Counted from the first letter of the stretch, positions 18,246-28,187 are shown. The stretch is 64,000 nt of DNA from UBA1479 sp963976055 (GCA_963976055.1 CAXBJB010000003.1:124001-188000); one strand, 5' to 3'. A program made the numbers and translations. The notes: generated by a model not told the origin, from the sequence alone.

Positions 18246-20066
18246 ATGACCATTAAAATTACAGTACCGGAAGATCACGACGCGCCCGAACTGAAACCTC
18301 GGATCAGCGTGATCGGCGTCGGCGGGGCCGGTGGCAACGCCGTCAACAACATGATCGCGGCCAATCTCGAAGGCTGCGACTTCATCGTTGCCAACACGGA
18401 TGCCCAGGCCATCAAGGGCTCGAAGGCCGACCGTCGCATCCAATTGGGCACCGGGGTGACCAAGGGTCTGGGAGCGGGGTCCAAGCCGGAAGTCGGCAAG
18501 GCCGCCGCCGAGGAATCGATCAGCGAAATCCTCGATGAATTGCACCAGTCCAACATGGTGTTCATCGCCGCCGGCATGGGCGGCGGGACCGGCACCGGCG
18601 CCGCGCCGGTGATCGCCAAGGCCGCGCGCGAGCACGGCATCCTGACGGTCGGTGTGGTCACCAAGCCGTTCCAGTTCGAAGGCAGCCACCGCATGCGTCT
18701 GGCCGAACAGGGCCTGAACGAATTGGCGGGCTATGTCGATACTCTGATCATCATCCCCAACCAGAACCTGTTCCGCGTCGCCAACGAAAAGACGACCTTC
18801 GCCGATGCCTTCAAGATGGCGGACGACGTGCTGTATTCGGGCGTGCGCTCCATCACCGATCTGATGGTGATGCCGGGCCTCATCAACCTGGATTTCGCCG
18901 ACGTACAGTCGGTCATGCAGGGCATGGGGCGGGCCATGATGGGCACGGGCGAGGCGGCCGGTGAACGCCGGGCCCTCGACGCGGCGGAAGCGGCCATTTC
19001 AAACCCGCTTCTGGACGATGCCTCCATGCGGGGCGCGCGCGGCGTGCTGATCAACATCACGGGCGGCGAGGACATCACGCTGTTCGAGGTCGATGAAGCC
19101 GCCAACCGGGTCCGCGCCGAAGTGGACGAGGACGCCTATATCATCATCGGTTCCGCCTTCGACCAATCCATGGAGGGCACCATGCGGGTGTCCGTCGTGG
19201 CCACGGGTCTGGAGGCCGCCGAAGGCGAACAGCCCTCGCACCTGCATATCCTGAATCAGGCCCAGCGCATCGCGCCGGTCCGCGTGCCGCGGCCGGAAGA
19301 AGAGCCGAAGGCTGCCACGCCGTCCATCGTGACCATGCGGGACGAGCCGGTCCCGGCGCCCGAGCCGGCCCCGGAAATCACCGACGACATGGCCGAATCG
19401 GCCGCCGATTCGTACGATTCCGGTCCCATGGATGTGGTTGCCGAGGACGACGCCGCCCCCATCGCGGTCCTGGACAGCGCGCCGGAAGCCGCCGAAGCGG
19501 CCCCGGCGGAACTGCAGCCGCGTGTTCCGGCCGGCATGCCGGGGGCGGGCAACGTGGAATCCTTCATTCCGCAGCGCGCCGTCGAGGTCGAAGACGACGA
19601 TGCCATGGACGGCCCGGCGGCCGGTGCCGATCCCTTCGAAGTGGCGGCCATGGTCAACGGTTCCCACGCCGACGACGACGCGCCCAGGATGGGCGGGTTG
19701 CTGCGGCGGTCCAAAAAGGAAGGCGGCGGCCTGTCGCTGTTCGAACGGGTCACCGGCACTGGACGGGCGAAAAAGTCTGAGGAATCCGCCGTTTCCGAGC
19801 CTGCTCCGGCGGCTCAGCCGGCGGCGGCGTCCGAGCGGGGCACCATCGACGCCCTGATCCGGTCGCGCACGGCGACCCCGCAAATGGCGGAAAACCCGGC
19901 CCGGGCCCCGGTTCAGGCTCCGGCCCCGGTGCAGGCGGCCCCGGTCCAGCCGGCCCCCGTCAAGGCGCCCTTGGGCGGGGTCGACCCGGCTGATCGGCTG
20001 CCCTCGGCGGAAACGGAAGATGATCTTTTGGACATCCCGGCCTTCCTCCGTCGTCAGGCCAACTGA
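18246..20066 (+). CDS. ftsZ: Cell division GTPase FtsZ with long C-terminal linker
   Basis: A 606-residue tubulin homologue that forms the Z ring. The GTPase domain (about residues 18-330) has VGGAGGNAVNNMI, the tubulin signature GGGTGTGAAPVIA and the T7 loop NLDFADVQSVM. A linker of about 250 residues, rich in A, P, E and D, separates it from the conserved end DLLDIPAFLRRQAN, which binds FtsA and other partners. Such long linkers are common in Rhodospirillales and other alphaproteobacteria. ATG 18246 follows GGAGG by 7 nt. Followed by a terminator at 20119. Confidence 0.98.
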   Translation: MTIKITVPEDHDAPELKPRISVIGVGGAGGNAVNNMIAANLEGCDFIVANTDAQAIKGSKADRRIQLGTGVTKGLGAGSKPEVGKAAAEESISEILDELHQSNMVFIAAGMGGGTGTGAAPVIAKAAREHGILTVGVVTKPFQFEGSHRMRLAEQGLNELAGYVDTLIIIPNQNLFRVANEKTTFADAFKMADDVLYSGVRSITDLMVMPGLINLDFADVQSVMQGMGRAMMGTGEAAGERRALDAAEAAISNPLLDDASMRGARGVLINITGGEDITLFEVDEAANRVRAEVDEDAYIIIGSAFDQSMEGTMRVSVVATGLEAAEGEQPSHLHILNQAQRIAPVRVPRPEEEPKAATPSIVTMRDEPVPAPEPAPEITDDMAESAADSYDSGPMDVVAEDDAAPIAVLDSAPEAAEAAPAELQPRVPAGMPGAGNVESFIPQRAVEVEDDDAMDGPAAGADPFEVAAMVNGSHADDDAPRMGGLLRRSKKEGGGLSLFERVTGTGRAKKSEESAVSEPAPAAQPAAASERGTIDALIRSRTATPQMAENPARAPVQAPAPVQAAPVQPAPVKAPLGGVDPADRLPSAETEDDLLDIPAFLRRQAN

Positions 20067-20118
20067 AGGGACGGTGGAACACCGTAACATTCGGAAACAA
20101 TTAGTGATTTGAGGGGAT

Positions 20119-20160
20119 CCCAGGTTCTGTTTATTCAAGAGCCTGGGATTTCTTCAATTC
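20119..20160 (+). terminator. Terminator after ftsZ
   Basis: CCCAGGTTCT (20119-20128) pairs with AGAGCCTGGG (20137-20146) over ten base pairs including one G-U. The loop is 8-9 nt. ATTTCTTC follows, a moderately T-rich tail. It probably closes the dcw operon or attenuates reading into lpxC. Confidence 0.7.
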
Positions 20161-20283
20161 TGCCGCACCGTGTCGAACGAGAATCGCGCGACCGGGGATG
20201 CGGTTGAAAATCACGACTTTGGGGGCCTGCGCCGGACATTCCGGGCAACAGTCTCGAAAAAACGAAAGAAAACGGGGAACCTG

Positions 20284-21258
20284 ATGGGTTTGATTACCGT
20301 CGGCCAGAAAGAGCAGCAGGCCAAAGCATCGCCGAAGGAAGCCGTTCGTCAGCGGACCTTGAAGGAAGCGGTGTCCCTGACCGGGATCGGTCTGCATTCC
20401 GGTACGCCGGTCACCCTGACCCTGCATCCCGCCCCCGCCGATTACGGCATTCATTTCCACCGCACCGACCTGTCCGAAAACGGCGCCGTCGCCGCGCGCT
20501 GGGACTGTGTCTCCGACACCCGCATGTGTTCGGCCCTGTCCAATGACCAGGGCGTTTCCGTGGGTACGGTCGAACACCTGATGGCGGCCCTGGCTGGCTG
20601 CGGCATCGACAACGTGCGGATCGACCTGGACGGCCCGGAAGTGCCCGTCATGGACGGCAGCTCCCAAGATTTCGTCGACATCATCCGCGCCGCCGGCGTG
20701 GTGGCGCTTGCCGCCGACCGCCGCGTGATCCGCGTTCTCAAGCCGGTTTCCGTGGAAACCGACCATGGCCGCGCCGAACTGACCCCGTCGCCGGTGTTCT
20801 CGGTCGATTTCGAGATTGAATTCAAAAGCCAGGCGATCCGCCGCCAGCATCTGCGGCTTGGCGTCGTCAATGGTGCGTTTTGCAAGGAACTGGCCAATGC
20901 GCGGACCTTCGGCTTCATGCACGAGGTCGAAGCCATGCAGAAGGCAGGTCTCGCCCGCGGCGGTTCCCTTGACAACGCCATCGTCATCGACGGCGACAAG
21001 GTTCTGAACCGCGGCGGCCTGCGCCACGACGACGAATTCGTGCGCCATAAGGCCTTGGACGCGGTCGGTGACCTGTACCTGGCCGGCGGCCAGATCATCG
21101 GCGCCTACCGGGCCGAACGGGCCGGCCACGCCATCAACAACGCGCTGCTGTGCAAGCTGTTCGCCGATCCGGACGCCTGGTGCTACGACGTTCTGCGCGG
21201 CGACGAATCGAAGACCGCCATGGACGGCGGCATCAAGGCGGAAGCCGCCATCGCCTGA
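20284..21258 (+). CDS. lpxC: UDP-3-O-acyl-N-acetylglucosamine deacetylase LpxC
   Basis: A 324-residue zinc deacetylase that commits UDP-GlcNAc to lipid A synthesis. It has LKEAVSLTGIGLHSG at the N-terminus, VEHLMAALAGCGIDN with a zinc histidine, the catalytic SFxDx-like region VPVMDGSSQDFVDII, and HDEFVRHKALDAVGDLYLAG with further zinc and catalytic residues. ATG 20284 was chosen because homologues begin shortly before this core. The frame is open from 20170, and that extra 38-residue stretch is basic and unlike LpxC. It is separated from ftsZ by a terminator, so it probably has its own promoter. Confidence 0.94.
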   Translation: MGLITVGQKEQQAKASPKEAVRQRTLKEAVSLTGIGLHSGTPVTLTLHPAPADYGIHFHRTDLSENGAVAARWDCVSDTRMCSALSNDQGVSVGTVEHLMAALAGCGIDNVRIDLDGPEVPVMDGSSQDFVDIIRAAGVVALAADRRVIRVLKPVSVETDHGRAELTPSPVFSVDFEIEFKSQAIRRQHLRLGVVNGAFCKELANARTFGFMHEVEAMQKAGLARGGSLDNAIVIDGDKVLNRGGLRHDDEFVRHKALDAVGDLYLAGGQIIGAYRAERAGHAINNALLCKLFADPDAWCYDVLRGDESKTAMDGGIKAEAAIA

Positions 21259-21283
21259 CGGACCGGAAATGACGCGGATTGCG

Positions 21284-21313
21284 GCGGCGCCTTGGGGCGC
21301 CGCTTTCATTTTA
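21284..21313 (+). terminator. Terminator after lpxC
   Basis: A perfect 8-bp stem GCGGCGCC (21284-21291) / GGCGCCGC (21296-21303) with a TTGG loop, followed by TTTCATTTTA. This is a standard intrinsic terminator. Confidence 0.88.
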
Positions 21314-21486
21314 TCGGACCCGCTGCCTTGCAATCCTGCGAAACCGGGCCAAATCCCGTGGAAAAGGGGATATTGGCCTTTTTCAATTGGTTTCCCCGCG
21401 TGATATATTCGCGCTCCCGGCACACTCCGATCCGACCGGACAGGGAGTGCCCGACCTTGAGACCTGACACAGCAGATCACCCGCCG

Positions 21487-22308
21487 ATGCGCATATCCGA
21501 CCGGATCAGAATCCTCATTCCCGTCCTGGCGGTGTCGCTGGCCGTTTCCGCCTGCTCGATCTTCGAGGATGACAAGCCCGTTTACGTGGAAAAGCCCGTG
21601 GACGAGTTGTACAACCGCGGCGTCGACCAGATGGGCAGCCGCAAGTTCGCCGACGCAGCCCTGACCTTCGAAGAGGTCGAGCGTCAGCACCCCTATTCGG
21701 TCTGGGCCACCAAGGCGCAGATCATGGCGGCCTACGGTTATTACAAGTCGAACAATTATCAGGAAGCCGTTGCGGCGCTCGACCGCTTCATTCAACTGCA
21801 TCCGACCCATGAGGACGTGGGCTATGCCTATTATCTGAAGGGCCTGGCCTATTACGAACAGATCTCCGACGTCACCCGCGACCAGCAGATGACGACCCTG
21901 GCGCTGCAAAGCCTGAAGGAAGTCGTCACCCGTTTTCCCGACTCGAAGTTTGCCCGTGACGCCAAGTTCAAGATGGAACTGACTTATGACCATCTGGCCG
22001 GCAAGGAGATGGAGATCGGGCGCTATTACCACAATCAGCACCAGTATCTGGCCGCCATCAACCGCTTCCGCGCCGTTGTCGACAAGTATCAGACGACGAC
22101 CCACGTGCCCGAGGCCCTGCATCGCCTGACCGAGGCCTATCTCGCCCTCGGCCTCAAGGACGAAGCGCGCAAGACCGCCTCGGTCCTGGGTCATAACTTC
22201 CCGGGCAGCGAATGGTACATGGATTCCTACGAGATGCTCACGGGCGAGCAGGTCCGGCCCCAGACGGCGGAAGAGAAGGCCTGGTACGACCGTCTGAAGT
22301 TCTGGTAA
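21487..22308 (+). CDS. bamD: Outer membrane assembly lipoprotein BamD
   Basis: A 273-residue lipoprotein of the BAM complex, which inserts beta-barrel proteins into the outer membrane. The signal peptide ends in the lipobox VSAC (about residue 20). TPR-like repeats follow: YNRGVDQMGSRKFADAALTFE, EEVERQHPYSVWATKAQI, and the C-terminal AINRFRAVVDKYQTTTHVPE, all typical of BamD. ATG 21487 places the start directly before the signal peptide. The frame is open further upstream but crosses the lpxC terminator. recN follows after 7 nt. Confidence 0.95.
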   Translation: MRISDRIRILIPVLAVSLAVSACSIFEDDKPVYVEKPVDELYNRGVDQMGSRKFADAALTFEEVERQHPYSVWATKAQIMAAYGYYKSNNYQEAVAALDRFIQLHPTHEDVGYAYYLKGLAYYEQISDVTRDQQMTTLALQSLKEVVTRFPDSKFARDAKFKMELTYDHLAGKEMEIGRYYHNQHQYLAAINRFRAVVDKYQTTTHVPEALHRLTEAYLALGLKDEARKTASVLGHNFPGSEWYMDSYEMLTGEQVRPQTAEEKAWYDRLKFW

Positions 22309-22315
22309 CCGGCCC

Positions 22316-24007
22316 ATGCTGACGCACCTGACCGTCAGGGATGTCGTGCTCATTGACCGTCTGGTGCTGGATTTTCCGGCCGGGCTCTGTGTGCTGACCG
22401 GCGAAACGGGGGCCGGTAAATCGATCCTTCTGGATGCCCTGGGGCTTGCGCTCGGGGGACGGGCCGAGGCCCGTCTTGTGCGCGCCGGTGCCGGCCCGGC
22501 GACCGTCACGGCGGCCTTTCAGATCGCGCCGGGGGCGCCGGTCCTGGCGGAGCTTGAGGAACACGGCATTCCCTCCCTGGATGACAGCGGCGACGACGGT
22601 AGCCAGATCATCCTGCGCCGCACATTGGGTGCCGACGGCCGCTCGCGCGCCTTCATCAACGACGCGCCGGTCAGCGTCGGCCTGTTGAAGCGGGTCGGCG
22701 AGGATCTGGTCGAAATCCACGGTCAGTTCGATAATCAACGCCTGTTGAACCCGGTTCAGCACCGCGCGCTGCTGGACGCCTTCGGCGGCCTAGCCAAGGC
22801 CCGGGAGGCCTGCTGTCAGGCCTGGACCATCTGGCAGGATGCCGCCCAGGCCCGCGCCCAGGCGGCCGAGGCCCTGGAAGCCGCCCGCCGGGACGAGGAA
22901 TTCCTGCGCCATGCCGTGGGCGAACTGTCGGCCCTGGCGCCGCGGGCGGGGGAGGAGAGCGAACTGGCCCAGGAACGCTCCATGATGATGCATGGGGAAA
23001 AGGTCGTCGAGGCCATGAACCGGGCCAAGGCCAGCCTTAGCAGCGGCAAGGGCGTCGAGAGCGCCCTGCAGTCGGCGCTCCGCGATCTGGAAGGCGTCGC
23101 CGAAAAGGCGGCGGGGGCGCTGGAAGGGCCCATCGCCGCCCTCGGCCGGGCCCTGGACGAGACGGCGGAGGCGGAGACGCTACTGGACCGCGCCTTTCAG
23201 GCCGTGGACCTGGACCCCCGCAAGCTCGAACAGACGGAGGAACGCCTGTTTGCGCTGCGCGCTCAGGCGCGCAAGCACAATGTCCAGGTCGATGGCCTGG
23301 CCGATCTGCTGGCCGGGATGGAGGCGCAGATCGCCGCCCTGGACACCGGGTCCGGCGACCTGCAATGCCTGGAACAGGCCGAAGCCGAAGCCCGCAAGGG
23401 CTATATCCGCGCCGCCGGGGATCTCAGCCAGGGGCGCAAGTCGGCGGCGGCGAAGCTCGACGCCGCGATCCTGAACGAACTGGCGCCCCTGCACCTCAAG
23501 GGCGCGCGGTTCGAAACCCGCCTGACGGTCCTTGACGAGGATGCCTGGGGCCCGGCCGGGACCGAGAAGGCGCAGTTCCTGATCGCGACCAACCCGGGGG
23601 CCGAACCGGGGCCCTTGAACAAGATCGCGTCGGGCGGCGAGTTGGCGCGCTTCATGCTGGCGCTCAAGGTCGTGCTGGCCGACGCCGACCCGGTGCCGAC
23701 CCTGATTTTCGACGAAGTGGACGCCGGCATCGGCGGCGCCACGGCGGCGGCCGTGGGCGAACGTCTGGCCAAGCTGGGCCGTTCCGTACAGGTCCTGGTC
23801 GTCACCCATTCGCCCCAGGTCGCGGCCCAGGGGGGCAGCCACCTGAAGGTTCAGAAGGCGTCTCAGGACGACAGTGCGGCGACCACCGTCGCGGTGTTGG
23901 ATGCCGATGCCCGGCGCGAGGAAATCGCCCGCATGCTGGCCGGCACGGAAGTGACCGAGGAAGCCCGCGCGGCGGCCCTGTCCCTGCTCGACCGCCGGGC
24001 GTCGTAA
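22316..24007 (+). CDS. recN: DNA repair protein RecN
   Basis: A 563-residue SMC-like ATPase involved in double-strand break repair. It has the N-terminal LTVRDVVLIDRLVLDFPAGL, Walker A GETGAGKSILLDALGL (about residues 30-45), EIHGQFDNQRLLNP, a central coiled coil rich in A and E, the signature NKIASGGELARFMLALK and Walker B LIFDEVDAGIGG. The length is normal. The stop TAA shares one base with the ligA ATG. Confidence 0.97.
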   Translation: MLTHLTVRDVVLIDRLVLDFPAGLCVLTGETGAGKSILLDALGLALGGRAEARLVRAGAGPATVTAAFQIAPGAPVLAELEEHGIPSLDDSGDDGSQIILRRTLGADGRSRAFINDAPVSVGLLKRVGEDLVEIHGQFDNQRLLNPVQHRALLDAFGGLAKAREACCQAWTIWQDAAQARAQAAEALEAARRDEEFLRHAVGELSALAPRAGEESELAQERSMMMHGEKVVEAMNRAKASLSSGKGVESALQSALRDLEGVAEKAAGALEGPIAALGRALDETAEAETLLDRAFQAVDLDPRKLEQTEERLFALRAQARKHNVQVDGLADLLAGMEAQIAALDTGSGDLQCLEQAEAEARKGYIRAAGDLSQGRKSAAAKLDAAILNELAPLHLKGARFETRLTVLDEDAWGPAGTEKAQFLIATNPGAEPGPLNKIASGGELARFMLALKVVLADADPVPTLIFDEVDAGIGGATAAAVGERLAKLGRSVQVLVVTHSPQVAAQGGSHLKVQKASQDDSAATTVAVLDADARREEIARMLAGTEVTEEARAAALSLLDRRAS

Positions 24008-26115
24008 TGTCGGTATCGGACGGCCTGCGCGACATTCCCGTCGACCGCCTGCGGCCCGAGGACGCGGCCATCGAACTGGAACGCCTGGCGGCGGAGATCG
24101 CGGCCCATGACGAGGCCTATTACCGGAACGACGACCCGGCGATCAGCGACGCCGAATATGACGCCCTGCGTCAACGCAACGCGGCCATCGAGGCAAAATT
24201 CCCCAAGCTGATCCGCGCCGACAGCCCGTCCAAACGGGTCGGGGCCGCCCCGGCGGACGGCTTCGCCAAGGTCGTCCATTCCGTGCCCATGCTGTCCCTC
24301 GCCAATGCGTTCTCGCGCGAAGACGTGGCCGATTTCCTGGACCGCGTGCGGAGGTTCCTCAACCTGCCTGCCGACGAAGCGGTCGAGGTCATGGCCGAGC
24401 CCAAGATCGATGGCCTGTCGGTTACCGCGCGTTACGAGAAGGGCCGTTTCGTCATGGCGGCGACCCGGGGCGACGGTCGGGAAGGGGAAAACATCACGGA
24501 AAACCTGCGCACTCTGAAAGACCTGCCCGACCGCATCACGGCCAGGGATCTGTTGGGCGCGGGCGTGCCCGAGGTGCTGGAGGTGCGCGGCGAGGTCTAC
24601 ATGGCCAAGTCCGATTTCCTGGCCCTGAACCGGCGCCAGGAAGCCGCGGGGGCCAAGGTTTTCGCCAATCCGCGCAACGCCGCCGCAGGCTCCCTCCGCC
24701 AGAAGGATCCGGCCGTGACCAGGGCCCGGCCGCTCCGCGTGTTCTTCTATTCCTGGGGCGAGGTCTCGGACATTACCTGGGCGACCCAGGCGGAATTCAA
24801 CGACCGGCTGGTCGACTGGGGCTTCCAGGCCAATGCCCGGGCCAGGGTCTGCCGCTCCCTCGACGAGATCATGGCCGAGTATGCGCGGACGGAAGCCGAC
24901 CGGGCGGGGCTCGACTACGACATCGACGGCATGGTCTACAAGGTCAACCGCCTGGATTGGCAGGAACGCCTGGGCCAGGTGTCCCGCGCGCCGCGCTGGG
25001 CGACGGCGCATAAGTTCGCCGCCGAAAAGGCGACCACGGTTCTGGAAAAGATCACCATCCAGGTCGGGCGCACGGGCGTGTTGACGCCGGTCGCCAACCT
25101 GACCCCGGTCACCGTCGGCGGCGTGGTGGTCGGCCGCGCGACCCTGCATAATGAGGACTACATCGCGGAAAAGGACATCCGCGAGGGCGACACGGTGGTC
25201 ATCCAGCGGGCCGGCGACGTGATTCCCCAGGTGGTCGAGGTCGTCACCGACAGGCGTCCTGCGAATGCAGCCCCCTTCGTCATGCCCGATACCTGCCCGG
25301 AATGCGGCAGCCTTGCGATCCGCGAAGAAGGGGCGGCGGCGAAACGCTGCACTGGCGGCCTGATCTGCCCGGCCCAGGCGGTCGAGCGGCTCAAGCATTT
25401 CGTGTCGCGCGACGCCTTCGACATCGAAGGACTGGGCGCCAGGAACATCGAGGCCTTCTGGGCCGAGGGTTGGCTCAAATCCCCCGCCGACATCTTCGAT
25501 GTCGCGGGCCTGATGGCGAAGCTCGACGGGCGCGAGGGGTGGAAGGAAAAATCCATCGACAACCTGCGCAAGGCCATCGAGGACCGCCGCACGATCGGCC
25601 TCGACCGTTTCATCTATGCGCTGGGTATCCGTCAGGTCGGGCAGGCGACGGCGCGGCTGCTGGCCCGCACTTACGGCTCCTTCACGGCTTTCAGGAAGGC
25701 CATGGAAGATGCCGGCAAGGATCGGGCCTCCGACGCCTACGCGGAACTGATCGACATCGACCAGATCGGCCCCGCCGTGGCCGACGACCTGCTGGGCTTC
25801 TTCGCCGAGGACCATAACCGGCAAGTCCTGGCGGCGCTTGAGGCCGCGTTGGACATTCGCGACATGGTGGCGACCGACACCTCGGGCTCGCCGGTGGCCG
25901 GCAAGACCGTGGTGTTCACCGGCACGCTGGAGACCATGGGCCGGTCCGAAGCCAAGGCCCGGGCGGAAAGCCTGGGCGCCAAGGTGTCGGGCAGCATTTC
26001 CGCCAAGACGGATTACCTTGTCGCCGGGCCGGGTGCCGGCTCCAAGCTGAAGAAGGCGGAGGAATTGGGCGTCACGGTGCTGACGGAAGAGGAATGGTTG
26101 GCCCTGATCGGCTAG
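24007..26115 (+). CDS. ligA: NAD-dependent DNA ligase LigA
   Basis: A 702-residue ligase essential for replication and repair. The adenylation domain has YYRNDDPAISDAEYD and the active-site lysine in EPKIDGLS (about residue 130). The OB fold, a zinc finger (CPECG...CTGG...CPAQ, about residues 433-460), HhH repeats and a C-terminal BRCT domain (SPVAGKTVVFTGTLETMGR) follow. It starts within the recN stop and converges with the GNAT gene, sharing stop bases. Confidence 0.98.
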   Translation: MSVSDGLRDIPVDRLRPEDAAIELERLAAEIAAHDEAYYRNDDPAISDAEYDALRQRNAAIEAKFPKLIRADSPSKRVGAAPADGFAKVVHSVPMLSLANAFSREDVADFLDRVRRFLNLPADEAVEVMAEPKIDGLSVTARYEKGRFVMAATRGDGREGENITENLRTLKDLPDRITARDLLGAGVPEVLEVRGEVYMAKSDFLALNRRQEAAGAKVFANPRNAAAGSLRQKDPAVTRARPLRVFFYSWGEVSDITWATQAEFNDRLVDWGFQANARARVCRSLDEIMAEYARTEADRAGLDYDIDGMVYKVNRLDWQERLGQVSRAPRWATAHKFAAEKATTVLEKITIQVGRTGVLTPVANLTPVTVGGVVVGRATLHNEDYIAEKDIREGDTVVIQRAGDVIPQVVEVVTDRRPANAAPFVMPDTCPECGSLAIREEGAAAKRCTGGLICPAQAVERLKHFVSRDAFDIEGLGARNIEAFWAEGWLKSPADIFDVAGLMAKLDGREGWKEKSIDNLRKAIEDRRTIGLDRFIYALGIRQVGQATARLLARTYGSFTAFRKAMEDAGKDRASDAYAELIDIDQIGPAVADDLLGFFAEDHNRQVLAALEAALDIRDMVATDTSGSPVAGKTVVFTGTLETMGRSEAKARAESLGAKVSGSISAKTDYLVAGPGAGSKLKKAEELGVTVLTEEEWLALIG

Positions 26116-26582
26116 ACCGCCAGACCCCAGCGCCGCCAACCGGCCTTCTCCGCCGCCCCGAAGCGTTCATAAAAAGTCTGAGCCCGGCTATTGTCCGCCA
26201 GCACGTTCCATTCCACCCGCTCATACCCGCCCGCCCGGGCGTGCGCCAGGACCGCGTCTATCAGGGCACGGCCGACGCCCTGGGCGCGCCAGGGTTCCGT
26301 CACGTAGAGCATTTCCAGTTCCAGGGACGGCCTCGCGGCATAGGCATAGGGGATTGCGAACACGGTGGCGAAGCCGATGAGGGTGCTTTCGGCTTCCGCC
26401 AGCACGGCCTGAAGGGCCGGCGGGGTGGCCTGGGCGCGGCGGGCGATCTCCGGTGCGGTGATGGACAGCAGGTCGGGCCAGCCCTCGAACACGGCCAGTT
26501 CCTGCATGAGCGCACGCAGGCCGGGGGCGTCGGCAGCGGCGCGGTCGGGGGTCATCCAGCGGATGGTGATGTCGGTTTTCAT
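26112..26582 (-). CDS. GNAT family N-acetyltransferase
   Basis: A 156-residue protein of the acetyl-CoA-dependent GNAT superfamily. The acetyl-CoA loop WRAQGVGRALIDAVLAHA follows the strand LELEMLYVTE, and the end VEWNVLADNSRAQTFYERFG is typical of the polyamine/amino-acid acetyltransferase group (similar to diamine acetyltransferase SSAT). The substrate is unknown. The start at 26582 (MKTDITIRW) was chosen because the longer frame up to 26699 is not GNAT-like. It lies next to, and divergent from, a polyamine synthesis operon, which makes a polyamine substrate thinkable. Confidence 0.88.
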   Translation of the reverse strand: MKTDITIRWMTPDRAAADAPGLRALMQELAVFEGWPDLLSITAPEIARRAQATPPALQAVLAEAESTLIGFATVFAIPYAYAARPSLELEMLYVTEPWRAQGVGRALIDAVLAHARAGGYERVEWNVLADNSRAQTFYERFGAAEKAGWRRWGLAV

Positions 26583-26969
26583 GGCCGCCGAGTCTAGCAG
26601 CGTGACCCGCCGGGGCCTACCGGAGAGCAGCGGACTAACGTCCCAGACCGGCGGAACAGGCGCGGAAAGAAATTTTTTTTGCTCCGCGCCAAGGCGCAAA
26701 AAGTGCGCATGATGCGCGCGTGAAACCGGCCGAAAAGCGGTTCAAAAAATCCGGAAAATATTGTTTCAGTTCAATTTATTATCCGGGGCCCGAAACGGCG
26801 GGTTCTTGCAAGGGGCCGTTACGGGCATTCCCTGCATCGGTGCAATGCAAAAAGATGTGATCTGTTTTGAGAATTAGTTCTTTACAGCGGGGGCGATCGA
26901 CTTTAAATCGCCGAGTTCGGGCTCCGAGTGAGGCCGATTGGTGAGGCTGTTTTGGGAGTTTCCCATGCG
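26583..26969. other. Intergenic region between divergent GNAT and decarboxylase genes
   Basis: A 387-base gap. The left part (26660-26780) is AT-rich compared with the surroundings and must hold the promoters of both divergent genes. The right part is the structured leader described separately. I see no further gene. Confidence 0.6.
26860..26965 (+). ncRNA. Candidate speF-type leader RNA of the polyamine operon
   Basis: The leader contains a clear hairpin GGCGAT (26892-26897) / ATCGCC (26907-26912) with the AT-rich loop CGACTTTAA. GAATTAGTTCTTTACAGC lies before it and GAGTTCGGGCTCCGAGTGAGG after it. A structured RNA motif called speF is known upstream of ornithine decarboxylase genes in alphaproteobacteria, and position plus structure fit. 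I cannot align to its covariance model, so identity and boundaries are inferred. It probably controls expression of the following decarboxylase in response to polyamines or ornithine. Confidence 0.55.
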
Positions 26970-28187
26970 ATGGAAAAGTTCCCCTCTGCACGTGCGCTGG
27001 CTCGTTCACTAGCGCCTATCAATCCGGTAACGTGTCTCCGGCCGCATGCGGTCCGACGCGCGGTTCACTTTTTCCTTAACGAGTTCCCCGGCGAAATCCT
27101 CTACGCCGTCAAGACCAACCCCAGGCCGGAAGTCCTGGACGAAGTCTATGACGCGGGGGTCCGGAATTTCGATGTCGCCTCCTTGGCGGAGATCGAGCTG
27201 ATCGCCGGGCGATACCCCGACGCCAAAATGGCCTTCATGAACCCGGTGAAGAACCGGGACGTGATCCGCCGTGCCTACGAGGAATTCAGGGTGCGTCACT
27301 TCGTGCTCGATTCCGAGGAGGAGTTGAAGAAGATCGTCGAGGCGACGGGTCATGCCCAGGACCTCAGCCTTCTCGTTCGCCTGGCCGTTCCCAACCATCA
27401 TTCGGAACTGGAACTGTCGTCCAAGTACGGCGTGCAGCCCGAACAGGCCCCCGATCTGCTGATCGCGGCCCGTCAGGTCGCCAGCCGCCTGGGCGTCGCC
27501 TTCCATGTCGGCTCGCAATGCATGCAGCCGACGGCCTGGGGCACGGCGTTGCACATGGTCCGCGACCTGATCCTGAAATCCGGGATCATTCTCGACATCG
27601 TCGATGTCGGGGGCGGCTTTCCGTCGGTCTATCCCTACATGACGCCGCCGCCGCTGACCGACTACATGCGCGAGATCACGGCCGCCATCGACAAGCTGCC
27701 GATTTCGGAAGCCTGCGAAATCTGGGCCGAGCCCGGCCGCGCGCTGGTCGCCGAAGGCGGGTCCACCCTGGTGCGTGTTGAAATGCGCCGGGGCGACAAC
27801 CTATATATTAACGATGGTACCTACGGCAGCCTGTTCGACGCCGGGTCGTTGAACTTCATCTACCCCGTGCGCCCGATCCGCACCGAAGGCCGGTTCCAGA
27901 AGCCGCTGATCGGCTATGCCTTCTACGGCCCGACCTGCGACAGCCTGGACCACATGAAGGGGCCGTTCTACCTGCCCGCCGACATGCGGGAAGGCGATTA
28001 TATCGAGATCGGTCAGACCGGCGCCTATGGCTGCGCCATGCGGACCAAGTTCAACGGCTTTCATTCCGATGAAACCGTCGTGGTCCAGGATGAGCCCATG
28101 TTGACGGCCTATGGTGACCGTATCGCCGCGCAAAACGACACGGCCCCCGGGATTTCCGGTGCCGTGCTGCTGGAGCAGATGAAATGA
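26970..28187 (+). CDS. Ornithine/lysine decarboxylase, fold III (PLP)
   Basis: A 405-residue PLP-dependent decarboxylase of the alanine-racemase fold (eukaryotic-type ODC), forming putrescine (or cadaverine). The PLP lysine lies in ILYAVKTNP (about residue 48). FHVGSQC, DVGGGFPS and EPGRALVAEGG line the cofactor site. YGPTCDSLD carries the catalytic cysteine of the dimer interface. The start is probably ATG 26970, although a GTG at 26928 is in frame within the leader. The stop overlaps the next gene (ATGA). Whether ornithine or lysine is preferred cannot be told here. Confidence 0.92.
   Translation: MEKFPSARALARSLAPINPVTCLRPHAVRRAVHFFLNEFPGEILYAVKTNPRPEVLDEVYDAGVRNFDVASLAEIELIAGRYPDAKMAFMNPVKNRDVIRRAYEEFRVRHFVLDSEEELKKIVEATGHAQDLSLLVRLAVPNHHSELELSSKYGVQPEQAPDLLIAARQVASRLGVAFHVGSQCMQPTAWGTALHMVRDLILKSGIILDIVDVGGGFPSVYPYMTPPPLTDYMREITAAIDKLPISEACEIWAEPGRALVAEGGSTLVRVEMRRGDNLYINDGTYGSLFDAGSLNFIYPVRPIRTEGRFQKPLIGYAFYGPTCDSLDHMKGPFYLPADMREGDYIEIGQTGAYGCAMRTKFNGFHSDETVVVQDEPMLTAYGDRIAAQNDTAPGISGAVLLEQMK

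Noticed and set aside
20131..22509. Minus-strand frame of 792 codons across lpxC, bamD and recN
   Set aside because: It spans two terminators and three certain genes of the opposite strand and has no protein features.
23863..26139. Minus-strand frame of 758 codons antisense to ligA
   Set aside because: Shadow of ligA; no motif.
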